Shown here: piece after piece, positions 11,673 to 22,303 of the stretch
Layout: the number at the start of each line of letters is the position of its first letter
Position numbering within the stretch: the stretch's first letter is position 1
Source of the DNA: Cenococcum geophilum 1.58
Taxonomy: Eukaryota > Ascomycota > Dothideomycetes > Gloniales > Gloniaceae
DNA: 64,000 nucleotides
NCBI GenBank assembly: GCA_001692895.1
Contig: KV748181.1
Coordinates: 3,105,640-3,169,639 of the forward strand
Reading direction: 5' to 3'
Program-made: the position numbers and the translations under genes
The notes under the pieces: generated by a model
Told to the model about the DNA's origin: nothing
The model's input: the letters and a program-made list of their open reading frames with translations, nothing else
Databases searched by the model: none

Positions 11673-11974
11673 GTTGACAGGAGATGGTATGAAGGAGGAA
11701 GTAAAGACATGGTGTTGGTGACTTTGACATGCCGAGGTAAGCTAGGTGCTCTAAAAGACAAGGCGGTCACAGAGGGCAAACCCGCGAAAGAAAATCAAGT
11801 GCGGCGGCATGGATGGCCAAACCCCTGCCCGCATTAAACGCGAAAATGCAACGGTCAGCGCGTTCCCAGCCCCCATCCCGACATCTCTTCCTCCACCGAC
11901 CACCTGCGATACCCATACCAAGTAAACGTACTTCCACCCTCTTTTCTTCTTCAAAATTTCGCGTTTGAGGCGCA
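11673..11974. promoter_or_regulatory. Shared PEX1/MCM7 promoter with paired AAACGCGAAA boxes
   Basis: 302 bp between divergent start codons. AAACGCGAAA occurs at 11836-11845 on the plus strand and as its reverse complement TTTCGCGTTT at 11957-11966, nine bases before the MCM7 ATG. A partial match, CGCGAAAG, lies at 11783-11790. The core combines the ACGCG of MCB elements and CGCGAAA of SCB/E2F-like elements, bound in fungi by MBF/SBF complexes that drive G1/S genes; MCM genes are classic targets. The sites are seen in the sequence; their use is inferred. Confidence 0.65.
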
Positions 11975-14682
11975 ATGGCGCTTCTTACCCACAAAACCCT
12001 CGTCAACTACGAGGAACAACAAGGTAACTCTCTGAAATGCGCCTGTCAAATTTAGCAGGACTTTGCTAATGGCAACGATTCTTCAGCGCAATTCGAGGAT
12101 TTCCTGCAAACTTTCAAGTCGTCTTCCACAGAGGCCACCGAGCAGCTCCAAGACTTGAATCTAGGTGAGGATGGACAGAGCGACGAGTATGATTTCATGG
12201 ACGAATCCGACGATGGCGCCGAGGGCCAGCGAAGCCGGAGACAGGAGCACAATCGTGACCCGAAGAAGAAATATATGCAGATGTTACAAGATGTCGCGGA
12301 TCGGGTGACTTCGCAGATAACAATAGACCTGGATGATCTGGATGCAGTGGGTATTTTGCGCAAGCGCTTAGACGGAATGGAGGAGCTAACGCGTAATTGG
12401 GAACAGTACGAGAAGAGTCTTGGGGATGAGGCCGACTTTAAACTTGTCTCATCAATAGAGAAGAACGCATTTCACTACATCGAAGTCTTCTCAAGGGCGG
12501 CAGACAAGGTTATGCCTGAATCGGTGGCCGAACCGAAGTCAGCTCTGTCCCTTTCTCCAAAGAATGAATTTGACTAATAGTTGCGCAGCTTCAAGGACGA
12601 TGTTCTAGATATTATCATGACTCAACGCTCAAAACGTAATGAAAGGATACAAGAAGCTCAATCAGCAGAAGATGCTGCTGCTCCATCACCCGAATCCATT
12701 TTCCCACCAGCCCTGACTCGACGATACACGCTAAACTTCAAACCTATAACACCTTCAGGTTCAAGCAGTGACAGGAGCTCAAAAGCACTAGCTGTTCGGA
12801 ATGTCCGAGGAGAACATCTTGGCCACCTTATCACCGTGCGCGGAATTGCAACAAGAGTGTCAGATATCAAGCCATCTGTCCAAGTTAACGCGTATTCTTG
12901 CGACAGGTGTGGCTGCGAAATTTTCCAACCCATCACAACCAAGCAGTTTACACCAATGGTTGAGTGCCCCTCAGAAGAGTGCAAAATGAATAACACCAAA
13001 GGCCAGCTTTTCCTCTCCACTCGAGCTTCAAAGTTCCTGCCATTCCAGGAAGTCAAGATTCAGGAGATGGCTGATCAGGTCCCTGTTGGCCACATCCCGA
13101 GGCAGCTTACAGTGCATTGTCACGGTGCGCTGGTGAGGCAGATAAATCCAGGCGATGTGATCGATATTGCGGGTATCTTCCTGCCGACACCGTATACTGG
13201 ATTCAAGGCAATCAAGGCAGGGTTACTCACCGACACTTATCTCGAGGCACAATACGTCAATCAGCACAAGAAGGCTTACGATGATATTGTCCTGGCTCAA
13301 CCTACGCTACGGAGGATGAACGAGCTCGAAAGAACAGGCCAGCTCTATGAATACTTATCACGCTCAATTGCACCGGAAATCTTTGGTCACATCGACGTCA
13401 AAAAAGCACTTCTTTTGCAGTTGATTGGCGGCGTTACCAAAGAGATGGGTGACGGCATGCGCATCCGCGGTGATATCAATGTTTGCTTAATGGGAGATCC
13501 TGGTGTTGCCAAATCCCAACTCCTGAAATACATCACAAAGGTCGCGCCCCGTGGTGTATACACGACCGGTCGTGGCAGCAGTGGCGTTGGTTTGACGGCA
13601 GCCGTAATGCGTGACCCCGTCACTGATGAAATGGTGCTCGAAGGCGGTGCCTTGGTTCTTGCCGACAATGGCATGTGCTGCATAGACGAGTTTGACAAGA
13701 TGGACGATGGAGACCGGACGGCCATCCACGAAGTCATGGAGCAACAGACCATCTCGATCAGCAAAGCCGGTATCACCACCACCCTTAACGCACGCACGTC
13801 CATCCTCGCAGCCGCTAACCCTCTCTATGGTCGCTACAACCCACGTATCTCCCCTGTTGAAAATATCAACCTTCCCGCAGCCCTACTCTCGCGTTTCGAC
13901 GTCCTTTTCTTGATATTAGACACGCCTAGCAGAGACTCAGATGAAGAACTCGCGCGCCATGTTACCCACGTACACATGCACAATGCACACCCAGAAGCAC
14001 CTGGCGGCATTATCTTCAGTCCCGCTGAGGTCCGACAATGGGTCGCCCGCGCAAGGTCTTTCCGACCTGTCGTTCCCAAGGAGGTGTCCGACTACATGGT
14101 CGGCGCATACGTGCGCATGCGACAGCAGCAGAAGCGGGACGAAGGATCCAAGAAAGCGTTCACACATACATCACCGCGTACGCTCCTTGGCGTGGTCCGT
14201 CTCGCGCAAGCGCTTGCGCGACTGCGTTTCTCGGAGGAGGTCATTACCGAAGATGTGGATGAGGCGCTTAGAATCACGGAAGTTAGCAAGGCAAGCTTGT
14301 ACGCCGAGGAGAGGGGTAGGGACGATCACACGCCTAGCAGCAAGATTTACCACCTTATCCGTAGTATGGCTGCAAGCGGAGCTGCCGCCGTGGGCGACGG
14401 GAGCCGTGGAGAGCTGGATCTCAGGAGAGTTAGAGAGCGGGTGCTTGCTAAGGGGTTTACGGCAGATCAGTTCGAGCAGGCAATTGATGAGTATGCGTTG
14501 TTAGATGTGAGTATACCTACCATTTTTACTCTTCCCGTATTTGTACTAGCGGCTAGAGAATGGCTCTGGTTCATGGTGCTAACGATGGGATTTAGGTCTG
14601 GCAAACGGCTGCTGAAGGCACGAGGCTGGTTTTTATTGAGGCAGGGAATGAAGATCAGGATATGGGCGACGATGACTTCTAG
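11975..14682 (+). CDS. MCM7: DNA replication licensing factor Mcm7
   Basis: A subunit of the MCM2-7 replicative helicase. Four exons: 11975-12023, 12087-12537, 12589-14506 and 14596-14682. The sum is 2505 nt or 834 residues, stop TAG at 14680-14682. The acceptor at 12086 follows GCTAAT and restores [17 protein letters not shown]. The second intron (GTCAGC..GCAG, branch site TGACTAAT) joins ESVAEPN to [11 protein letters not shown] four-Cys zinc motif lies near residues 270-296 (CDRCGC...CPSEEC). The AAA+ core has Walker A GDPGVAKS near 469, Walker [11 protein letters not shown] near 530 and arginine finger LLSRFD near 600. [20 protein letters not shown] and TYVHMHN-like THVHMHN are diagnostic of Mcm7 rather than other MCMs. 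The C-terminal winged-helix region ends [20 protein letters not shown], reached only by the last splice. Confidence 0.96.
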
Positions 14683-16046
14683 AGCCGTAAATGATTGTCG
14701 CAGTCCACGACCAGCGGTTTACGGATGCCGGCGTGCAGAGGCGTTAATGAAGTTATACCTTGGTATCATTGAATATACGTTTGGCTTAATTAAGTCAGGG
14801 CATCTGTTTGGTTGGTTGCTTGACATCAAAAGAGTATCGACCGTTGCATATTTAGTTTAAAGGCCTGAGACCGGTACTGGACAACGCGAAGAACGCAAAT
14901 TTCAGCTACATAGGCCTTGTGATACTCTTCCGATGATCGTTTGCATTACATCTATCGAAGCCTGCTCCAGGTTCTAGACATCAAGTCGAAGGCGCGCCAT
15001 ATAGCAGTGGACATGGTACCCTCTTTAGCTAGTCTTACTACTTTGTGCAAACGATGAAGGTGTGTTGAGAAAGAAGAGTTTCTCTGAAAAGATGTTAATT
15101 TTAGCTGCGTTATGGCATTCCTAATATACTCGGTCAGCTTTTATACAAAGATATATAATGCCTCTGGTAACTTAGGTTACGCCTACCTCCTGTGCTTTAC
15201 ATCCCTCACGCTTTCTAGTCTTGCATCCCATTAATCCGGTCCACTCTGGAATGTGCACTTGCTCTTGCCAGCCCAAGTTCATTTGTTGTTCGTGGATTTT
15301 TATGTCGACAGAAGCATGCCCGTATTTTAATATGCACATTGTTTTACTTTGGCGAGTTACGAGTGGTTTTCTTTACAACTTTATTATAGGGCAATCAACC
15401 GATTGATACAAGTACAAGCCTTATAGTATGTATTATAGAACGTAGTCCACGTAGCGGACAAAAAAAATTACACACGTTACATGGCGTCCGGAGGCCCCCC
15501 TGAAGATCCCGCGCGCGTCTCTGCGAGTATAACATTCTACTTTGTACCTCAAATACGTCAAAATAATACGAAATACTCTTACACGCCGCAAAAACCCTAC
15601 TCCTAAGGAGGTGGAGGCACCAAAGCACGATCATGCCCCAAAAAGAGCACGGATACAAGGCTCTGTTGTGGACTGGGCTAAGTCAAAGTCCAGCCTTACT
15701 TTTAGAGCTTTTTTTTGATATTACCGCGTCACGACGTACTAACTACCGTTACTTTACTAGCGATCCTCGCAGACTTCATAATATACTAGATGGCAGCTCG
15801 GATCGACGCGGCCGCAAGCCAATGCTTACCGCGAAGGAGAGCGCAAGCCTGGAGATCAAGTACCCAAGCTGTCCAAGTACACCCGTGGCCTTGTTATGAC
15901 TGGTTTCTCAAGGCCGGCTTTTGGCTCGTTTTAGGCACGAAAAATGGGTTGGACCAATAGATTGGAGGAATAGTTGACTATTATCTTACATGCTGCTTAG
16001 AGACGTACACTACGATTGCCGTATTACGCAGTAAATTAAAGTGCAG
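14683..16046. other. Intergenic region, no recognisable gene
   Basis: About 1.36 kb with normal base composition. Short frames at 15221-15406, 15395-15658 and 15633-15899 show no domain and no coherent codon pattern. An A-run lies near 15461. No tRNA or transposon termini recognised. Confidence 0.5.
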
Positions 16047-17045
16047 TCAATCGGCTTTCGCACCGCCCCCAACGCTGCTGTCCTTTTCATGAACTACAGG
16101 CTGATACAACGGAGAACCCGCCCAATGCTTCCATAGCCACTCTGTCTTTTCATCTGGTTTGGGTGAGACCCATCCTTCAAAGCCGAGCGGGAAGTGCTGC
16201 CAGCGTTTTATTGGCGAGACTGGAAGTTTTGCGAAGTTGCTTGGAACTCGGGGGTAAGCGAGGCGAGTTACAAGAGAGACATTAAAATCAATAATTGTCA
16301 CTCGCAGGTCAGTGCTCCTTAGATCGCTACCACTACAGAGAACATTGCGCGGGGCGAAGTCCTTATGGTGGACACCATGGAAAGCTATAGCCCTCTCAGC
16401 ATCTATAGCTTTGACCATAATACTTGATCGCTCTTCTTCGGTAAACTCATTTGCGTCGAGATCCTGCATGCAAACCCCATCAACAAACTCCATCAAAATT
16501 AAGCGAACAGGCCTTTTCCTAGGACCGGAAGGCGTATTAACGGTTATATCGCACGTCCAAGAGCCGTAGTACTTTGGGATTATCGTACCCTCCAACGGAC
16601 CGCGGAGTTCGTTGTAAGAAGCAGCTTCTCGGCTGTAGTCAAAGTCCGCTCGCATGATAACATCGTCCCGACGAGAAGAATTTTTGTATGCGGGATAGTA
16701 TAAGGGGTCGTATATCTTCGCCACTAGGTTGCCATTGGCGACAACAATTTGCGCCCCACCTCCATCGCAAACACGGAGTTCCTTGGTGATTATGAAGGAG
16801 AAGGTATCGTCATCGCAGGTTGAACCTTCCAATGGATGCCATGAAAGGCAGTACTCCAGCTGAGTCAGCTTCTGGAGATTATCTGGAAAGGATGGTCGGA
16901 GGTTCGGGTACGGTCTCAGAAACGGTGGGGGTGATATATGACGTCTAACAGTGAAGGTTTGACCAACAGTATAGGGAATATGAGGCTTGTCAAGATCCGG
17001 AGCCGGAACTGGAGAAAAGGGTAGAGGTAGCACTTTTCTGTTCAT
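16047..17045 (-). CDS. Protein-kinase-fold protein, possibly inactive
   Basis: An uninterrupted 332-residue protein, not assignable to a named family. Kinase-like blocks appear in order: VAKIYDPLYY (VAxK-type strand, about residue 107), REAASYNEL (alpha-C-like Glu), IIPKYYGSW, RLILMEFVDG (hinge), FHGVHHKDFAPRNVL (catalytic loop, H-x-D-x(4)-N) and VTIIDFN (DFG position reading DFN). The catalytic Asp and Asn are retained, while the Gly of DFG is Asn. The C-lobe is short. Similar kinase-like proteins are common, lineage-specific genes in filamentous fungi; that is general knowledge and not tested here. It is the last intact gene before the transposon block and lies 545 bp from the piggyBac start codon. 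Confidence 0.75.
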   Translation of the reverse strand: MNRKVLPLPFSPVPAPDLDKPHIPYTVGQTFTVRRHISPPPFLRPYPNLRPSFPDNLQKLTQLEYCLSWHPLEGSTCDDDTFSFIITKELRVCDGGGAQIVVANGNLVAKIYDPLYYPAYKNSSRRDDVIMRADFDYSREAASYNELRGPLEGTIIPKYYGSWTCDITVNTPSGPRKRPVRLILMEFVDGVCMQDLDANEFTEEERSSIMVKAIDAERAIAFHGVHHKDFAPRNVLCSGSDLRSTDLRVTIIDFNVSLVTRLAYPRVPSNFAKLPVSPIKRWQHFPLGFEGWVSPKPDEKTEWLWKHWAGSPLYQPVVHEKDSSVGGGAKAD

Positions 17046-17590
17046 ATCGCTGGGAGACGGAGGGGACTAAGGTTGCGGGTTTTGTCTTTAAGGTGATTTT
17101 GGTAGGCGCGGTGAGAGCTGGGCGCGGTAGCAAAACCTGGGATGCAAAGGACTGGGTAAAAAATTATTAGCCGAGAAGTCATCGGAATGCTGGACTAATA
17201 CCTTTGTCGACTTCTTCGCAAGAAAAGACTTCGTCGAAATCCAAGAACGGAGCCCACGAACGCGCGTTTACGCAGGGAAAGTTTCGGCCGCCTAAGTAAG
17301 AATCGGGCCTGAGCGCTCGGATACTGCGGCCGGATTAAACCACTAGAAAGAGAGGCGGTTGTAGAATGAACAAAGAGGCCAAGTGTTCGGAGCAGAGAAG
17401 GGTAGAGGTAGCGACCCGTGTTTTGGTTTCGTCGGACGTCATGCCTACGCTACTGCCTAATATAGCCTATTGCCAAGGCTCTTCAAGGCCCGTTGCTAAC
17501 CGCACGCACTGCTCGAATAAGCGCCGGAATTCGGGAACCTACCGAAAACGCTATACCTCTATAGATTTGATTAATTAATTACCATCAACT
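17046..17590. other. Boundary region between gene island and transposon nest
   Basis: GC-balanced DNA upstream of the kinase-like gene. It probably contains that gene's promoter and the 5' end of the piggyBac element. I could not identify a terminal inverted repeat. TTAATTAA occurs at 17572-17579, just before the piggyBac ATG. Confidence 0.4.
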
Positions 17591-18362
17591 ATGCCTTCAA
17601 ATCGTACTTCCAATGATATAGATCTTGTTCAACCGATTTAATACAAAGTTCCACCAAACCGGGTTGCTAAAAAACCATCCCCCGAGCCATGGGAGCTGCC
17701 CGATTTCGAGCCTTTGCATATTAACGATTTCGATAACTATGGCACCCCAAATCTACCTCCTACGCTTGATCGAAACGATCCGTTTGCTATATTTAGTCAA
17801 TTCTTTACTAGTAAGATTATGGATAAGCTGGCAGAGTGGACGAATAAGTACGTAGAGCTGCACCCGTTGAATAATGTAGGTGAAAAGCTACGGGCCCGTC
17901 TATGGAAGCTAACATGCAAAGAAGAACTCTGGGCGTATTTTGGTGTGCTTATTTATATGGGCCTTACACAGGAATCGTCTATTAAGGATTACTGGGGTTC
18001 TTTGGACACCACTGGCTTAGAGTATATTATTAAAAAATATATTGGCCGGGTATAATTTAAACAACTTAATCGTTACTTTTGGTGCACAGAACCATGGCCA
18101 GATAATGATCCTATACCACGATCTACATTTGATAGAGTTAATAGGCTTACTGAACATATTCGGCTTACCTGTAGGAAGCTCTATAACCCTGGCACCCACC
18201 TTATGGTCAATGAGATGATTAAACGCTTTATAGGCCGCGTACCTGAAATTATTAATATTCCTTTTAAACTAACACCCAAAGGCTTTAAATAATAGGTCCT
18301 AGCGAATGAGGGCTATATACTTGATTGGCTGTAGCACGTAAGAGGTAATAAAGCAGGCCCAG
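17591..18362 (+). pseudogene. piggyBac-family transposase, segment 1 of 4 (N-terminal)
   Basis: Starts MPSNRTSNDIDLVQP and reads through one TAA to WELPDFEPLHI, then LTCKEELWAYFGVLIYMGLT, FKQLNRYFWC and LMVNEMIKRFIGR. It ends in PFKLTPKGFK followed by VLANEGYILDWL and HVRGNKAGP. These are the order and spacing of the piggyBac (DDE_Tnp_1_7) domain, including the region with the first catalytic Asp, here altered (MVNEM where D is expected). Stops are TAA/TAG in place of Gln/Trp. The frame breaks within the codon after GP, where an LTR element begins. It resumes at 22304 as NLDKIFTKEGFLKT. Together the four segments make about 670 codons, with at least one frameshift in segment 2. Confidence 0.88.
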
Positions 18363-18571
18363 TGTTAGGTGAAACCTGAGTATATAGTTATATAGCTGCG
18401 AGGCGACTCGCATGCGACTCGCCTGTGAGGCACGTGCTCTGCACGTGCCTAGGGAAATCCCTTTCTTACCTCGCACCTCAGACTCCTCCTTCTCCCTTAA
18501 GGATTCGTCTACTTATATAATATACCCTATTGTTCTATTATTGAACTCCCTATCTATATCCTTACCTTACA
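18363..18571 (+). repeat. 5' LTR of TE-1
   Basis: Begins TGTTAGGTGAAACC and ends CTTACCTTACA. It matches 22089-22303 along its length, with many C/T and G/A differences and a small indel in the GAGGCGACTCGC region. Confidence 0.87.
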
Positions 18572-18619
18572 TTCAAATCCTTACCAATTCCCTTGGGAGG
18601 ATAGCCGGTTCAATTTTCC

Positions 18620-19650
18620 ATGATGCCTCCGAAGATAAGATCGACGCCTGTACTTGATGGTAATACGCCCGCAATACGACGGCAAAGCGCCTTAGCATCT
18701 AGTGTAGACGAAAACGCTAGCAGTATACTAGCAGAATCTGAGCCACCTTCCGAATCTTAAGATCAGACATCTATAAACGCTGGAGACTAGTTTGACTTAT
18801 ATACCTGGGCTTAATAGGAGCTTAGTAAGGTTACTAGCGTCCTACCGAATACTGCTGACCTAAAGGAGCTAGATGAGCTGGCTAATAAAATAGCTAACTT
18901 ATAGAGCATTCTTAATTTAATAAAGCCCTCCCGTTGCCTCTCTAGTGACGAGCATGAGTTGTGTATTAAACGTATATAACGAACGAATCTCAACGCCTTA
19001 GTTAAGAAGTTACTACCTAATATTAGTGGTACTACTTAATAGAAGTTTGACTGGTGGATTGCTGCAATTAAGAATTAATTTGAGATCTATAACGCTAACT
19101 ATAACTGCGAGTGATATACGCGCTAGGCTATTGAAGGTTTTATAAAAGAGAAGATAGTTGCCTAATTAGTGCATTGCCATCTAGGCGCTAAAGATAAAGG
19201 TCCTCTACTATGGGGCGAACTTAAGACTATAGTTTAAGACTAGATTAAGAACCCTATAGTAAGACGCTGTAAAAATGCTACTATATACTATATAACTATA
19301 ATAAAGGAGAACTAGAAGTTTAACACCTTTTTAGCCCATATATGTAGCTTAAAGGACATCTTCTTATATACCCCTTTTGTTAACCCTAATTAAGAGGTAG
19401 ACTTTTGGTTCTTGCGCCTCCCAATCTACCTATAAGTAGAGCTCTTCTACTAGAACTTCGCTATACGGGTAAGAACTACTAAGGACCTCTTTACAGAAAT
19501 CCGCTATATAGAGTAACTGCTTAATACTATAAAGCTTGCAGAAGACCGCGTAGCTAGCAGCGGCAGATTCTTATATTTAAAGCGTAGTTATACCTTAAGC
19601 TCCGTAGGGTTAGGGTTAGAGGATAAAACCTTAGGAAGGTAATGCTTTCC
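18620..19650 (+). pseudogene. Gag-like protein of TE-1, RIP-decayed
   Basis: From MPPKIRSTPVLDGNTPAIRR (18620) a frame runs with only TAA/TAG interruptions. It includes FDWWIAAIKN-FEIYNANYN, FIKEKIVA and FLAHICSLKDIFLYTPFVN, and ends around AEDRVASSGRFLYLKRS. Size, position just after the 5' LTR and an alpha-helical, Lys/Leu-rich character suggest a Gag capsid. No zinc knuckle was recognised. The function is inferred from position. Confidence 0.5.
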
Positions 19651-19966
19651 TAGCTAAACTCCTAGGGAGACTACTTAATAGCTAGATGGCTTAGAAGACC
19701 CCCTAAATACCAGCGCTATAAATATAAGTCGCTAGATAAACGCTAGCGCTATATATACGTATTATAAAGAATACTAGCGGTAAGTACGGCTTTTAAAAAA
19801 CCTAAAGCCCTAGCGGCGTATCTTTTAGCTATAACTAGGGCCTAATACGGAGAGAGAAGAGGAACGTATTATGGTATATATTATAATAGATACGCCCTAG
19901 CGAAGTCCGCCTATATGCTTAATATAATAATAGGTACTAAATTAATTTTAATGCTAAGCCACTTAA

Positions 19967-20297
19967 GACTAGGATAATGTATACCCTAAATATATTATAC
20001 GCAGGATATCGCAACCTAACGTTAGAATAGGACTAGGATAATGCATACCCTAAACGTATATCGTGCGCAGAATATTATAACCCGATATTAGAATAGGACT
20101 AGGATAACGCATACCCTAAATATATATTATACGCAGGCGTATCGCGACCTAACGTTAGACGAGAAGATTAGGATATCGTATACCCTAAATATATATTATA
20201 CGTAGGACATCGCGACCTAACGTTAGATAGGCAGAAGGCTTAAATACCGTATACCCCTAAACGCACACCTTATACAGGCGTATTGCGACCTAACTAT
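19967..20297 (+). repeat. Imperfect tandem array inside TE-1 (~5 copies of ~60-66 bp)
   Basis: Each unit contains GACTAGGATAAYGYATACCC, then TAAA...TATTATACGCAGG, then ATCGCRACCTAACGTTAGA. The copies differ mostly by C/T and G/A. No open frame crosses it. Confidence 0.75.
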
Positions 20298-20299
20298 GT

Positions 20300-22088
20300 C
20301 TATACCTATATTATACCAAAAGTCGCGGGTTATAGGTCTTATAGGCGGCCCTAGTACTATTACACTAATAACCTAGCGCCGGCGGACTAGAGTGTCCTGC
20401 TATTTTTATTAAGACTTTAACTAACCTAATAGCGCTAGACCCTTAGCCCAGGTAATAGTCCCCTATAACGACCCTACGAGTTACCTTACTAGTACTGGCT
20501 TTACACAGAGCCTTATGCTATAGTAAGTAGTAGTAGTAGCTACCTTAGCTAAAATGGCCTTTATGGAATACCCTTAAGTTATTAGTCTATCTATAGAGTA
20601 TAAGGGACGCCTTTATACGCTCTATACGCGACTACCTAGGGGTAAGCTCTTGCTGGTAATATAATTAAGAACTCCTAAGGTAAAATAATAAGGTCTAGCC
20701 TTACTAAGGATCTCCGTAAATACCTAGGTAACTATAATACCTACTAACGCTTAAATCGCGCCGTTATATACCTTATAGTAAGCTATAGCCCTTAAGGCCC
20801 CTATATAAGCCTAGCGGTATTATCTACTTAACTTTATTACGGATCTCCCTAAGTCTAAGACACCTCCTTATCCTTATAGACCGTTTTACAAAGCTAGTAT
20901 ACTACTACTTAGCCTCGCAGCTAAAGCGTAAGCGAAAAGTAAGCGCTGCTGCTAAGATATAAACTACACTAAAAAGAAAGGTAGAGGATATAAGGGTTAA
21001 GGAATAAGCTAATGCTTATAGTAAGAGTTACGGTATATATACGGGGTGAAGCTTAATTTATTAATATCCTATATAAGCTATACTCTAACGCAACCTGGCG
21101 ACTCCCTAGTAACTCCCTAGTAACTTGCCGGCGACTTATAGGCGGGGCTACGGTATATAACGGTGATAAAGCTTAATTTATTAATATACTGTATATACTA
21201 CAACCCTTTAAAAGTACTCTTTATAGACCTAGTCTGTTACTCTATGCCATTTTAGTAGACTATCTATATTAGGTAATAGGTCTATCTATAACCAAAGTCC
21301 TTTAACTAGGGTCTTCGACCCGCTAGTAACCTGCTAGTAGTAACTTATACTAACAACTTATACTAAATAGGTTTGTTTATAACTAAGGTCCTTTAACTAG
21401 GGTCTTTAACCTACTAGTAACCTACTAGTAGTAACCTATACTAACGACTTATACTATTCTATATATATACTATATAGATAATATATAAGGCTAAAGTATA
21501 GGTTAGCGGTGGGTTTAACGGGTATATAGCCTTACCGTCCTAAACTGGCTATATATAAGTAACCTATAACCTACCCGCAAAGTATACACGGCGCTATACC
21601 TATATAGCGTAAGGCTAAAGTAAGGGTTAATGGCGGGTTTAATAGGTATATAGCCTTACTATTCTAAATCTGGCTGTATATAAGTAACTTATAATATACT
21701 CATAAGGTACTAGCGACCTGCCTATATAAGTAAGCTTTTAGAATATTTCTTATCTACCAAATTTAGGTAATAGTATTAAGCTACTAGCTCTACCTGTTAA
21801 ATGGACTAATTAGGATTTTCTATACCAGGTATATAAAATCGCTATTGGCTTAGAAATGTGGGGAAGTCTTAGTAAGCCAAATCTAACTAATTAGACAACT
21901 TTGACCGGCGGTTAAAGTTCTTTAATATCTTTGCGCCGCGTATATATACTACCTATCTCTCTATACGTAAAATTAGGACGCTCTTTTCCTTCCAATTTTT
22001 TTTCTTCCTTATTAAGGTTTTTATAGGATTTTATTAAGGCCTAAGTATATAAAGGATTAGGGACAACCCTTTTTAAAGGGGGGGGCAT
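20300..22088 (+). other. Non-coding interior of TE-1 with dispersed duplications
   Basis: Duplicated blocks include GAAGCTTAATTTATTAATAT (about 21050 and 21165), TCCTTTAACTAGGGTCTTYR with its downstream CTAGTAACC (about 21298 and 21391), and GGGTTTAAYRGGTATATAGC (about 21510 and 21627). Two palindromes lie at 21814-21840 and 21897-21919. No coding motif seen. Confidence 0.55.
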
Positions 22089-22303
22089 TGTTAGGTAAAA
22101 CCTAAGTATATAGTTATATAGCTGCGAGGCACAGGCGACTTATATACAACTTACCTATAAGGCACATACTCTGCACGTGCCTAGGGAAATCCCTTCCTTA
22201 CCTTACACCTTAGACTTCTCCTTCTCCCTTAAGGATTCGTCTACTTATACAATATACCCTATTGTTCTATTATTAGACTCCCTATTTACATCCTTACCTT
22301 ACA
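22089..22303 (+). repeat. 3' LTR of TE-1
   Basis: TGTTAGGTAAAACC to CCTTACCTTACA. Immediately after it, CCTAG repeats the pre-insertion CCCAG and piggyBac coding resumes. Confidence 0.87.

Larger units (their letters stand above)
18363..22303 (+). mobile_element. Non-autonomous LTR retrotransposon (TE-1), gag-like only
   Basis: A 3.9 kb element with LTRs of about 209 and 215 bp (TGTTAGG...TTACA). It is flanked by CCCAG at 18358-18362 and CCTAG at 22304-22308, a 5-bp target duplication carrying one C-to-T change in CpA context. The 3' LTR follows a purine tract (AAAGGGGGGGGCAT). The interior has a RIP-decayed Gag-like frame near 18620-19600 and then tandem and dispersed repeats, with no reverse transcriptase or integrase motifs in any frame I could read. 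It inserted into the piggyBac gene. Confidence 0.85.

Noticed and set aside
15221..15899. Three short frames between MCM7 and the kinase-like gene
   Set aside because: No domain, no consistent splice sites and no sign of coding bias.
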